From Capsicum annuum (lineage: Eukaryota; Streptophyta; Magnoliopsida; Solanales; Solanaceae): a DNA stretch of 64,000 nucleotides. Position 1 is the first letter of the stretch. Every line of letters begins with the position of its first letter. The notes below the pieces were generated by a model. That model did not search any database. It was given only the letters and a program-made list of their open reading frames with translations, and was not told the origin of the DNA. Shown piece by piece: positions 1 to 11,590 of this stretch. The stretch spans positions 114,734,407 to 114,798,406 of the forward strand of contig NC_061120.1 in the NCBI RefSeq assembly GCF_002878395.1, read 5' to 3'. The position numbers and the translations under genes are program-made.

Positions 1-850
1 TCCAACAGGGTTACAGGTTAGACCCTAATTAGCTTAAATTGGGGAAAGTTGGTTAGATGATACCTCCCATAGTCTTAGATGTAGTCTCAGTTACAGTCCC
101 AGCTCAATTATTCAGTCTTAGTGTTGTTTGACCAAAGCGTACAAATTTTAGTGGTCTCAGTATATCAGTTTACAAATTTTACGCAGTTCATGTTATATAC
201 TTGATCATGCATCCACAATATTTACAAATTTTGCTGTATTTTTAGTATCTGTAGATTCCTTGCACTTTATTCAGTACTCTATGCTTTACATGTATGTCCA
301 GTTAATTATTATCAATCATATTCATGAGCCAATGCATATCAGCCTACCTCATTTAGCATACCAGTACAGTAAAAGAACTGATTTCATAAATTTTATTTTG
401 CGTATTATATCTCATATCATAGGTACTGACGCTGAGTTCTCGGATCACACTTAGTCCCTCAGATTCTTAGCAGTATAGTAGTTGTGCTTAGTCCTCATCA
501 CTCGAGGACAGGCTATCTTATTTTATGTCTTTATTTCAGTAATCAGTATAGTTAGTTGGGGGCTTGTCCCGTCAACTCTCAATCAGTTAGTCTTAGAGGC
601 TTGCCAGACATTACAGTTAGTTAGTTGTTCAGTTTATCAGTACTTTATCAGATTTAGATAGTCATTTTCTTAGATTATGTTTCTTTTTGAATTTAGATAC
701 TTAAAACCTTATGGCAACTCAGTTATTCTTTTGCAATTCATGATTATATTATCTAGTGCTCCTAGTAGGTACCAGTTTATGGGATAACTTGTGGTCCCTT
801 AGGACTGTAAGCACTATGTAACGATTAGAGGGTAGTCTCGGGTTGTTACA
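1..850 (+). repeat. LTR of a Tekay-like gypsy element, 3' part
   Basis: This stretch has the same order of short motifs as the last kilobase of the LTR at 28737-31129. Near the end it carries a phrase of the type 'ggtagtctcgggttgttaca', and it stops at the canonical CA at 849-850. The LTR start lies outside the window. No tRNA primer site follows position 850, so it is not an intact 5' LTR. It is either a 3' LTR, a solo LTR, or a copy cut at its inner edge. It directly abuts the Athila-like LTR remnant, so it may have replaced the missing part of that LTR. No coding potential seen. Confidence 0.6.
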
Positions 851-866
851 GTATCATATCCAAACA

Positions 867-1178
867 TTCTCATGAATAGACTACCAAGAATCTTAAAACA
901 TCAAACACCATAATTTAGATCACAAAACCAAATGCAATTCAACATAACAAATTAGTAAAGGATATAGCTGAAGCTAAGAGTACTACTTTTATCCTTCCAT
1001 TCTTAACCTATTTTTTTGACTCCAACTTATTATTAAAACACCTTAAACACTACATTGACAAAACATAACACTTTGGTGCTTATCTTTAAAAGAATTAACT
1101 TATTAAGCATAAAAGAAATCCTTAAAACTAGACTAATTAAGCTCAGATAACAACACCAAGGTGCATGAATCCACCTCA
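867..1178 (-). repeat. 3' LTR stub of element H
   Basis: Reads clearly alongside 6720-7004, for example the shared phrase 'gaagctaagagtacta' in both copies. The homology stops on the right at about 1178, in 'ccacctca', matching the stop at 7004, so this is the LTR start on the minus strand (TGAGGTGG, against TGACGAGG in the other copy). About 1.1 kb of the LTR is missing on the left, where another LTR ends at 850. Confidence 0.6.
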
Positions 1179-3030
1179 GATCAGAACCCTAAATTTAAAG
1201 CCTTTTACATCCTCGAACGACACTTCATTATAAGAATTATGATCATGAGAAGTCTCCACACTTCTAAAATAAGAAATACATTTAAGACAGTACTCAGATG
1301 ACTATACAAATAGCAAGTTTTACACACCAACATGTCTTGTACAATTGAGAACTCAAGAGTTCTACATTAACATATCATAAACTCAAATATTGACGCACCA
1401 AGTTGGTAAATTGTGCACATTATTCAATCATAAAGATCATAAAATTCACCTAACTATTATCAACATGTGACCTAACCACAAGAGAGTTACCCATATTCAC
1501 TTACAAGAATAAAATTACGCTCACTCTCACCAAGAATTCATAGGTTAAACATGATGAACCATAGGCTTTACCTTAGTGTATTAATCTACTAGTATCATAA
1601 TGATGAGGCTTAGGATCAAATCGGTCTTAAGGGTTGTAATGTAGGCTAAGGGATGGGTTGGAAATATTTTGGCCAAGAATAGTGACTATTTTCCCTAAGT
1701 GCATCAATACATCACATAAACATAAGCTCTCTCTATTTAAAACCATTTTCCATCACTTCTATCTTAAACACATCTTCTGTTATGCCCCCTCTCATTAATC
1801 TCATTCACAAATACATAGTAGGGAGTATGCTCTATCACACATGCTTGGATTTTCACACACTTTTCTTTATTTTATTACACAACTCCCAGTCACAACTTAT
1901 CACTATTTCAACACCAAAAGCTAATATCTTTGGGCTTCAGTTTCGCCTTTTTCCTTCTTATTTTTCTTAATCCTTAACCCCATTAATTTTTAACTAAATG
2001 ATTTAGGAGATCTGGATCAAAATAAGGTTAATAAAGAAACGGAAAAAGGTACATAAGAGGCTACCAAAGAACATAGGCTAAAGGCTCAATAGAGCTAACT
2101 AGGATTATGCACAAGGGTAGATAATAGAGGGTAATATCATCGCTATCAAAGAAATGCCTATATCATCTCATGAACCAACAATCTTTATTTCACTTTGTAA
2201 ATATAAAAGGCAAGTTCTAGACATAACATGCAAAAAAGAACACACAAAACCTCACTATACACATGGCAGTTACTCAAGTCAAATAAGATCATAATAGACT
2301 GTTAATAAAATAATAGCATGAATTCAACATTAGGCCAACAACATACAAGAGTCATAAATAAGATCCTAGGAGTCTCAAAAGTAGTAATTCACACAAACAA
2401 TATGCTTTTACACACAAAACTCACTTTCATAATGTAATCACACATTGAACCAACTAGAATATCTCACTTGTACTAACACAAAAATTTAAAATTGATCCTA
2501 AAAAGGAAAATCCTATTCGGTTCAAAGGATGTCCTCATGGAAAAGAACTAAAGAGAACAACCATGAGGTAGTGAAGTATGCACCAACTAAATAACATCCA
2601 CAACTAAAAACTAAAAATCAAAATTAATCTTTTTGTAATTATTTAAAATTTACCCCATAACTTGTGAAAACACTAAAACATAAGACCTTACAAAACTTCA
2701 CCAAAAACCATGGGAATTTTCCCACCCCATACTTAAAACTTACTTTATACCCAAAGTAAAAACAAAATTAAGGATAGAAATATTCCGTGAGTCCCTAGGA
2801 CTAACTAATAGAATCTTTTTATAGTAAGAAAGTCTGGGAACCCTACACATAATCTCTGCCACGCTCCTTATTTCAAGTCTCTAGTACTCAGATTTCCCAC
2901 CAACTTGTGACTCAAGAAAAACAAAAACTACATGAAGTAAAAATTAAAATACAAAATAAACCTACCTTTACTTTGATTTCCTCCCAAGTAGCGCCTGATT
3001 TAGTGTAGCTATATGACCTAACATCAATAC
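1179..3030. other. Non-coding interior of element H
   Basis: About 1.85 kb between the 3' LTR stub and the protease remnant. I see no reading frame with RT, RNase H or integrase motifs on either strand; the only frame above 60 residues (1782-1970, plus strand) resembles nothing. In Athila elements the region after pol is a long untranslated or env-like stretch, so this is most likely that 3' region, joined to the protease by a deletion that removed pol. That placement is inference. Confidence 0.4.
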
Positions 3031-3760
3031 TCAACCAAATTTCTTTATCATTTTTCTCCTTATTTGAAGCCACCTTCTTATTTGTTTCAGACCTTTTGAG
3101 TGTATACCCTCATGGTCAATATCTTTTTCAATAATTGCCTTTTTAGGATCATCAATTATCATCACTTTGGTATTAAGTGGTAGAGTCTTGGCTAACTCAG
3201 TAAAATTATCGAAAATGGTTATTGGTGATTTGGCTTCTACCACCCAAAACTTATCCACTTTCATCGCTATAATCATACACGAACCTTTGTACTGGCAAAG
3301 TGGATTATGTGCTGTATAAACTCTGAAAACCACCTCTTTATCATCCAATCCCATTGGAGACTTCCCTTTCTCACATTTATCAACGCACGTCAAGGCTAAG
3401 AATGGATATCCTAGAATGATTAGTAACCTCTTATATACATCACAATCCATAAAAATAAAATCAACAAAAATTACAAACATACCAACCTTTATAAGAACGT
3501 CCTCAATTATACTTTTGGGATTCATTATGGTCTGATCGGCCATTATAGCATCACATAGTATAATCTTAGCTCACCTAACCCAAGAGTGTTGAATACAAAT
3601 AGAGTCATCAAATTTATACTGACCCATAAATCACTTAAGTCATTGACCACTTCACTATCACCAATCTATATGGGAAGGGTGAAACTCCCTAGGTCCTTAA
3701 GCTTCTTGGGTATTGTTTTCATTACGATAGAGTTGCACTCCTCCGTCAGTTCCACTATCC
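3031..3760 (-). pseudogene. Athila-type aspartic protease remnant
   Basis: The minus-strand frame has the order expected for the protease of Athila elements: a 'DLGSFTLPI' entry, then the active-site region, then 'PKSIIEDVLIKV', then the flap and end region 'IILGYPFLA'. In an active element this domain would cleave the Gag-Pol polyprotein as a dimer. The last 170 codons (3031-3543) are open, but upstream the frame has a stop within 'LPI*IGD', so the open frame starting at 3543 is only a fragment. The active site is altered: the usual Asp-Leu-Gly-Ala reads Asp-Leu-Trp-Val at 3621-3632, which should abolish activity. The protease is the best-preserved part of element H. Gag lies upstream (higher coordinates). 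The RT that should follow is absent. Confidence 0.7.
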
Positions 3761-3767
3761 CAATATC

Positions 3768-5330
3768 CTATATCTTTACCTTGTTAGTTATCACATACTT
3801 TAAGTACTTGGCGTACTTGGGCATTCCTTGTAAAATAGCTAAAATAGTATAATTAATATGAAGTTCTCTAAACGTGTCAAAGAACTTATTTAAATATGAA
3901 TCTTCTTTAGAATTGTTAAGCCCCTGAATAAAACGTGGTGGTGGTCTTTTAGTTCCTTGCTCAGTAAATTTTTCTTTGGGGTAATCAGACTTCCCTAAAT
4001 TATCGACATCTTTCACTGTAACCTATTATGGAACCAACTCTACATCTACCTTCTTACTCATCAAAGTGTTTGTGATTACTCGATTCATAGGTTCATTATC
4101 ACTTGGAAAACCAACTTGTCCTTACATTCTATTCCAGCTGCAATTATCCCAACTATTGCTCTAACTGCTTCGGAGCTACTTGCTGATTTTTTATTTCAGC
4201 AGCCATCAGTTCTTGGTTGGCGAAAATCTTTTTCAAAGTCTCTTCAATTTTACTGACATAAGTATTATGGTGCTGCTAAAACTACTGCTGCTAAAACTGT
4301 TGGTGGTGGTTGTTTCCCTAATGATAAATTTGCTTAGTTTTCTATGTTTTATTGTAGAAATTACCATAATTATCTTTTGTGCATTACCTACAAAGTTTAT
4401 TAACTGTTAATTTTCACCAAAACATTCTGTAAAGTTTCTACTAATTTTATAAATCACACACCAACAGGGGTCTACTGCAATACATTCACTTGGGTCGGAG
4501 TTTGATTCATATCCAATTTACTGAAATGGGTTATCATCCAATCCTAAATGGTTGACAATTGGGCAACTGAGGCTATGATACTATCAAGTTCAATCATGCC
4601 TACATCCTTTTCACTGAGCTTCTTCACATGTCACCATGCCAATCTGAATTCCCTTGAGAAGTATGGTTCAACAAGGTATATAGTTCATCATAAGTCTTTT
4701 CCAATGCATGACTACCTATAGTTGAATCTAGAAAAATAGTCATGTTATGGTCAGGATCTTCATCAAAGGTGTGAGTTAATACCACATGAGACTACTAATG
4801 ATATAGATAATCCTGATGAGGAAACTCGAATCTCTCCCAATGACGATAAAGATTCTCATTTGACTCCCGCTTGAAGCTTAAAATATCACTATTAAGTATT
4901 GCAGTCTTACTAGATGGGAAGAAATAAATGATGAGCTTTCTGTCTAATCCATCCTATGGTGTTATTGAACTTTTCAACTCGATGTTCTACTACTTCATTG
5001 CTTCCAGAACTAGTTAAAAGGGGAAGAACATTAGTCTCACATAATTAGTGGACACTTCGGTTGTGAAGAATATGTCATTGATATGTAAGAAGTTCAATAA
5101 GTTAACCTATGGATCTTTGTGTTAAAATACGATGAACAAACCTCTACTATTCAAAAGCTTCAAAATGTCCTGCTTCAGTTCAAATATACCCCCATCAATC
5201 TATCTACGAATAGGAAACGTCACACTGGTCGTACGTTGGATTACCACTTCGCGAATTATCCTGTGCTAGAGCCTCAGCTATGGATGCAAGAATATCCTAC
5301 TCTTCATGAATTTGTTGTATTTGGTAGAGA
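3768..5330 (-). pseudogene. Athila-type gag remnant and gag-protease linker
   Basis: Gag forms the particle that packages retroelement RNA. On the minus strand near 5200-4790 successive pieces match the plant gag core pattern: a 'FELK' entry, an 'NFL' helix start, 'RLMFFPF', then 'FFPSSKTAIL', 'ESNENLYRHWERF'. Further on, 3768-4016 holds the linker 'FRELHINYTILAILQGMPKY', which resembles the 'LHINIPF..ALAQMPNYAKF' region that precedes the protease in Athila elements. Stops interrupt the core at least twice and the phase shifts between pieces. The N terminus lies near the primer site at 5538, but I cannot fix a start codon. Confidence 0.6.
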
Positions 5331-5520
5331 AGGATTGGTTCTATCCTTCATTTGTGTAAGCATTGCTCGGGCTCAATGTCTAGTTCAACCAACTCCTTAT
5401 TACTGGACACCTTTCTAGTTTGCTAACCTATCCATACAAATTTACAAGCCAAGATCAAGTAAGTAGCACCATAAAAATGAAAAAGTAAAACTAAAACTAA
5501 TGTATTTACTGATTTATAAG

Positions 5521-5538
5521 TCCCCAACAATGGTGCCA
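5521..5538 (-). other. Athila-class tRNA primer-binding site
   Basis: On the minus strand this reads TGGCACCATTGTTGGGGA. It matches the general TGGCGCCGTTGCCGGGGA-type site common in Athila elements, with a few transitions. It would prime minus-strand DNA synthesis. It marks the inner edge of the 5' LTR and sets the orientation of element H. Confidence 0.65.
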
Positions 5539-7004
5539 AAAACCTATTATGCCCAAGAGCACACAAAAGTGTACGTGGTCCATCAAGTAATATAGTTGCC
5601 TTAAGTAAGCCAAGTATCAATCCTATGGGACTAGTGTTAATCAAATACCTAATTTCAGTTCAACTATTATGATTAGATTAGTGTAAATGAAACCACAAGA
5701 GTTTTAAAGTTATAACTTAATGTAAAATATACAATGTGGTAAAGTGAAGGTTTGTAATATCAAAGGGGATAACCCCAGGGTTAAGGCACTGCGAACAATC
5801 ATACTATATTATAGAACTTCATTGTTTAGGTTAATTGTCTTGGTTGTTGGTTGACATGGTTGATATTATGATTACTGCCTTCTAATTATCTAATCAACTA
5901 CCTAACATAGGCCCACAACTACATCGTTGAGAGGGGATGTGAGAATTAAGTTAAATTACTTCATATTTCCTATCATAATTGAACAAAATAGGGAACTTAG
6001 GTACATTACTTTTCTTAATAAAAATTTTAAATTTATTCAGTTAGAAGATTACAATCCATTTCTATTCATCCCATGTTCTATCCTCTTGTTCCTTCTTTCG
6101 GATTCACAAGATAACTATACATGTATTCTAATGGTTGAGAGTCATTAAAATAGTTATAAAAAGGATAAAAAAAATAGCCAAAAATGATAAAAAACCACAA
6201 CCAAATCAATTCATAATAATATTACTCATGCTCTTAGCCTTAACCACGGAAAAGGGTATTTAGCCAATCATGGAAATACGCATAATCACAATGAATGAAT
6301 ATATGTTAAAATATAGAAGAAAACCAAATTAATGGAACAAAACCCTAATTAGAGTGTTCTCAATACTCCCTTCAAGTCCCATGATCATCCAAAGTGTTTA
6401 AAAGAATGTTCAAGTGCCTATTTATAGGAGGACAAAACTGCTCGATTTGGAGTTACCACTGCGCTATAGACTTATCGCGCCATCAATGAATTGTGGAATG
6501 GCCTAATGATTGAGGTACACTATTTTATTCCATATTTAACTACTACCAATGGTATGCCATGGACTTAACGTGGCACGCCAATGACTCGACAATATCCAAT
6601 TCTTCACAATGTTTATCCCATGTTTTTTCCTTTAAATCCAAGATTTGTGGCATTGTTCTATGTTGATTTCCAGATTGTAACACATCAACACATCCTAATT
6701 AACAACCCACCAATCATCCTACACAATCAAACACCATAGTTTAGAGCTCAAAATGGAATACAATTCAAGACAATGAACTACTAAAGGATATTATTGAAGC
6801 TAAGAGTACTAGTTTTATCATTTCATTATTAATTTAGTTTTTTGAATTTAAACTCTTTAAGAACACATGATAAGCACTAAATTTACAGAACATAACACTT
6901 ATGTTCTTATTTATACAAGAATTAACTCATTAAGCACCAGAGAAATCCTCAAAAAAGACCAATTAAGCCTTGATAACAACATTGAGGTGCATAAATCCTC
7001 GTCA
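5539..7004 (-). repeat. 5' LTR of element H
   Basis: This is about 1.47 kb long, between the primer site and the outer edge at 7004 shared with the 867-1178 stub. On the minus strand it starts TGACGAGG. The exact inner edge is uncertain by about 15 bases because no clean CA abuts the primer site. The length is ordinary for an Athila LTR. No protein-coding signal. Confidence 0.55.
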
Positions 7005-7458
7005 AATCAATATACTTTCTACTATTTTGACTTGACCGATAATGCCTGCCAGCACATAGTTTTTGTACTTGTACTATTAATGTACTTTTTATTAATGAGT
7101 GAACACTGTGTTTTTGAGACTTCTACATAACCTCATATTTAGAAATTTCAATTCATAGACTTCTACATAACCTCATATTTAGAATTTCCAATTCATTAGT
7201 CCAAGGGTGACTAACTTATATTAAGGTTTTCATGATTTTTCATAGTTGCAATTGTATTTCTTTCAAACAATTTTTAATTGATTATTAATATGAATTACTC
7301 TTAGACTTTGTTTTATTAGTGTCCTATATATGATGAGTTTTGTATTTTGGGGTTGTACTAGCATACTTACATATTTTAATTACTAATTTGAGATTTCTTA
7401 TTATTTTATTTTAGCATTGTATTAAATAAATTGGTTAAGGATTGGGTTTTTGAGTTAC
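7005..7458. other. Spacer between elements H and A
   Basis: About 450 bases of AT-rich sequence outside both elements, possibly older host or repeat DNA. The only structure seen is a 40-bp tandem duplication, listed separately. No reading frame resembles a known protein. Confidence 0.4.
7117..7196. repeat. Tandem duplication, 2 x 40 bp
   Basis: The phrase 'agacttctacataacctc' starts at 7117 and again at 7157. The two 40-base units differ by only a few bases, so this is a recent local duplication compared with the decay around it. Confidence 0.85.
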
Positions 7459-9958
7459 TGTAACACCCTAAGACCAGTACTCGAAATGCTACACAGTGCT
7501 CATGACCGCAAAGGACCAGAATCTAACCCATGACTAATATGTGTATTTATACATTGCATAATATGGCATAATAATGTGGAAATATGCACTAAGAGGCCAT
7601 AAGGTTCAATATTAAACATGATATGAATGATATAACATCTGTGTGGGGTAGTAGAATACCCAAAACAAAACTAAACATACTGAAGTCTGAAACATGATAG
7701 TCTAGGAAGCCTCTAACTAATAGAACTATCTCATTAAGGAACTAATGGGACATGTCCCAAATTAACTCAAACTAATAAATTGATTAGTGAGATAATAGGG
7801 AAATAATCATGTCCTTAAAATATGAGGACTCACTTCTAACTCTGTCTGCAGATATCTAGAATCTACTGTTACTCTGAAGCTCGTGTCTCTAAACCTTTGG
7901 TATAAGACACCATTGTGCAAATGCGTTAGTACTTTGAATGTACTGGTATGCATGTGAGGTGGAATGAATGCATGGGGTTAATATGCATAAACACTAATAA
8001 TAACTAACAAACTATCATAAGTGTGAGAATACATGCATGAGACATAACAATTGACACTAATACTGTGATAACATGATTACTGAATCTGAATATAGCTGAT
8101 AATATAAGTGATTGTATATGACAGTCCTAAATCTGATAGAACTATCTAAGTTTCGAACTGTATCTAAGTTGACTGTATCTGACAATCCTAAAATTTAAAG
8201 AACTATCTGAGTTCTATTACTGAGACTGGTTGACTATATCTGATAGTACTGATTCTGTAACATGAAACTGTGGGAAGTAGTTATCTAACTGACATGCCCC
8301 TGATATGCCATTATGGCTGAGTTATAGCCCAATCTGTAACCCTAATTTGAAGGATGTCAATACCGCACCACTATTAAGGACAAGCTGTAGGTGACCCTCA
8401 TCTGATAGTGTCACCAAAAGAGAATGGTGGGGCCCTTATCTGACATTGCTTATCCACCTCATCAACCCTCATAGAACAGTGTTGATGTTTGAACCTCTGC
8501 TGGCTACATAGTTTTGGAATGCAAGGATGACTTCTAAGAATCACACCCTCATCTGATAGTATATGTTCCCATCCTTCGGTTCACTAGGTGCTAATTCCTA
8601 CACCTGTCTGAATAGACTCTGAATATGATTTACTGAACTGAACATGGGCTAAGTTACTGAATTCGGTTGACTGATGGAATACTACTGATATCTAACAATT
8701 GACTGAGTTCATGAGATTATGGAGATTTCCTGAGTCATAAGACTGTCTGAATTCTAAGGATTCATAGCTTAATTGAGAGTAACGTGAAAATATAACATGG
8801 CTCTAGGAACACAACCAATGTTTTGGGTATGAGTACCCCCAGGACTAGATGGAAGAAACAGAACAAGCATAACTTACTTGATCATATAACTAACATCATA
8901 ATCCATAATACATTTATAGAAGTAGTTCGTCAAATTATGTGATAGGCATATCTGGTACATACATGGGGATTTCATGGTATCAAGCTAGTTAGGCACTTTT
9001 CCTTCATCTAGGCATTTAATCAAACATATTGTAGCCATGGTACATGAAAACATCATTTTACAATAATTCAACATCATGGTTCAATTCAAATTTCTTCATT
9101 CAAGGGTTTAGTCATAGGTTTACATGAATCTATATCTATAATAATTTAACCGACATAGAATTTCACCCAACATGGAGTAGAATTAAAATTTTCATTATCC
9201 ACATGAACAATAGCAGCCCAATCATGAAATTCATAAGAAAATCCATAAACTTAAATTTAGAAAAGGGATTCTTGGGCTTCATGGACTAAAGGAGTCCATG
9301 AATGAACACTATACATACCTTAGTTCATAATTTCGTGAAGATTGATCGAGGAAATTCCTTATTCTGAATCTTCTATGAAAAGCCCTAGGTTGTTATTGAG
9401 AGGTTTTTGAGAGAAGAGAGTGTATTTTGGGTGAAAAATGGCTTAATCACGTGTTAAAGGGATTAAATAGGGGTGGGAAATTCAACCATTTAACCCTGGA
9501 TGCTTGTATTTTCAATAAAAATTTCTTGAATTAGACCCCTGGCATGACACGGGGCCATCGCATTTCCACTTTCTTTATGACCTGGAACGTTGGCGCGATG
9601 CAGAAGAAATCGCATTGAGACACTGGAAAATAGATAATTCTGAATTCGGGCCCTAGAGAGACGTGCCATATTCGCAGACCCCTATTGGATTTTTCCAAAT
9701 GCTATTTCCTCTTGTGACGTGGCACGCTGCTAACTAATATGACTATGTTTTATGATGGAAACTTGAAATAATCGTAACTTCTGACCCGATTATCAAATTT
9801 GGGTGAATCTTGTATCAATGGAAAACTTATTGCATTTCCCACATGACAAAAAGTGAAAATCTTGAAAATTTCTCATGGAATAATCATCATTATATTTAGA
9901 ATCTAATACTAGACATTCTTGAGATGAAATTAGCTAGGAAAAAGTATGGGGTACTACA
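7459..9958 (-). repeat. 3' LTR of element A
   Basis: This is 2.5 kb, starting TGTAGTACCCC on the minus strand (9958) and ending GGGTGTTACA (7459), with the TG...CA ends usual for LTRs. It is collinear but well diverged from the LTR at 21727-24571, so the two belong to sister subfamilies. The interior is rich in short imperfect repeats of the 'ctgata/ctgaga' kind (about 8040-8760). The five bases outside the left edge are 'gttac'; their partner cannot be sought because the 5' LTR is gone. Confidence 0.75.
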
Positions 9959-9972
9959 ATATCTCCCCCTTG
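9959..9972 (-). other. Polypurine tract of element A
   Basis: Minus strand reads AAGGGGGAGATAT directly before the LTR start. It is the primer for plus-strand synthesis and fixes the LTR at 7459-9958 as the 3' copy. Confidence 0.75.
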
Positions 9973-10319
9973 AGAACATTCGTCCTCGAATAAGACCAAC
10001 TGAGAGGGAAAAAAAGACAATTGACATACATACTTAACATGAATAACTAGAACATGATCTCATGACTGACACGACTGAGAGGCTGAACATATAATACTGA
10101 ACATGCATATCTGATGCATATGTAACTGATTCATGAATGCATGACTGAATGTTCTGAAGAACTAAGTTTTTGACAATGAGAATGCATGACTGATGCATAA
10201 TTACATAACTGAACTAATACATGAGTGTATGACTGAATATGCAATGGTACTTGATACCAAGTTTATAATAGGAACATGAGCATGAAACTGCATACTAATT
10301 TTGTGATGAACACTGAACA
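9973..10319 (-). other. 3' untranslated region rich in CATGACTGA-like repeats
   Basis: Non-coding sequence between the chromodomain remnant and the polypurine tract. Short phrases such as 'gactgatgcat', 'catgactga' and 'tgaatgcatgactga' recur many times with variation. The equivalent region of A2 (17835-18300) has the same character. Confidence 0.55.
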
Positions 10320-11590
10320 TTAAACTGTTACCTTGATCTTGATCTGAGATGGCGAAGAAGAGGTGAGGATACTTGGTATGCATTTCTGCCTCTGCTTCCC
10401 AAGTAGCTCTCTCGACAAACTGAGTTCACTAAAGAACTTTAACTAGAGGGACTTCTTTATATTCCTCAATCTACGAGTCTGATAGTCTAAGGTTTCCACT
10501 AGAATCACTTCAATAGAGAGAGTGTTTTAAACATCAACTCTCTGAATAGGTACTCTAACTGATGGGTCACCTATGCACTTCTTGAGCAAAGAGACATGAA
10601 AGACTGGATGAACTGAGGCTAGAACTAAAGGCATTTCAACCTCAAAGGCTACCTTGCCAAAGCAACTGAAAATCTTGAAGGGACCAACATATCGGAGACT
10701 GAGCTTTCCCTTCTTGGCGAATCTCTTTACTCCCTTCATGGGAGAGATCTTTAGATAGACATGATCACCAATCTCAAACTCGAGATCTTTTCTATGAACA
10801 TTTTTATAAGACTTCTATCAGCTCTGAGTAGCCCAGAGTCTTTCTCTAATCAACTGTACTTTTTCTAAGTCAGTGAACACTAAGTCAGGACCTATGACTG
10901 AGGCCTCATTAACTTCAAACCAACCTATTGGAGATTTACATCTCCTACCGTAGAGAGCTTCGAATGAAACCATCTGAATACTAGAATGATAGTTGTTATT
11001 ATATGTAAACTTAATCAAAGATAAGTGGTCATCCCAACATCCCTTGAAATCAATTGCACATGCTCGTAGCATATATTCTAACATCTGAATAGTCCTTTTT
11101 ACTTGGCAATCTATTTAAGGATGAAAGATTGTACTAAGATTAACTTGGGTACTAAGACCCCTTTGGAATGCTTTCCAAAAATGATAGGTGAACTGGGTAC
11201 CTCTGTCTGAGATAATGGACAACGAAACACCGTACAATCTGACTAACTCCTTCATGTAGAGTTTGGCCTAATCCTTGACTGAATAAGATATATGAACTGC
11301 AAGGAAATGAGTTGATTTGGTTATTCTTTCTACAATGACCCAGAATGAATAATGCTTGATAAGTTTGAGGCAAACCCATCACGAAGTCTATGTTCACAAA
11401 TTCCCACTTCCAAGTAGGAATACTGAACTCCTGCATAGACCCACTAGGATTCTGATGCTCTATCTTAACCTGCTGATTTGTAGTGTACTTAGCCACAGAC
11501 TCTGCAATATCTCTCTTCATCCCACTCCACCAATAGATTTCCCAAAAGTTGCGGTACATCTTTGTGTCCCCTAAATGAATAGAGTAGCAC
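10320..11590 (-). pseudogene. Integrase and chromodomain remnant of element A
   Basis: Integrase would join retroelement DNA to the chromosome; the C-terminal chromodomain would steer it to histone-marked chromatin. Visible pieces in order: 'YRNFWEIYWWSGMKRDIAE' after the zinc-binding region (about 11559), 'FVNIDFVMGLPQT' with the first catalytic Asp, 'SDRGTQFT' with the second in another frame, then 'DCQVKRTIQ' where the usual DGQAERTIQ gives the catalytic Glu. Here that Glu is Lys (11097-11099) and a stop lies just before it. Next come 'YGRRCKSPIGWFEV', the C-terminal 'VGPFKI' region (10527-10739), and a chromodomain broken by a frameshift and two stops, ending 'EMHTKYPHLFF' near 10383. Confidence 0.8.

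Larger units (their letters stand above)
867..7004 (-). mobile_element. Element H: Athila-like gypsy retrotransposon, pol-deleted
   Basis: The element is framed by a direct repeat: about 310 bases at 867-1178 recur at 6720-7004. The right copy is the 5' LTR (minus strand), and a primer site of the Athila class sits at its inner edge at 5521-5538. From there leftwards come a gag remnant, a gag-protease linker and a retroviral-type aspartic protease remnant. Reverse transcriptase, RNase H and integrase are not found between the protease (3031) and the 3' LTR remnant (1178); the 1.85 kb there is non-coding. The 3' LTR is only a stub, cut at its outer side by the LTR ending at 850. Classification as Athila rests on the protease and gag resemblance and the primer site. 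Confidence 0.65.

Noticed and set aside
3586..3852. Plus-strand open frame of 88 codons
   Set aside because: It lies opposite the Athila protease remnant, whose motifs are on the minus strand; it is a shadow frame.
5119..5418. Plus-strand open frame of 99 codons
   Set aside because: Opposite the gag remnant of element H and without any family resemblance.
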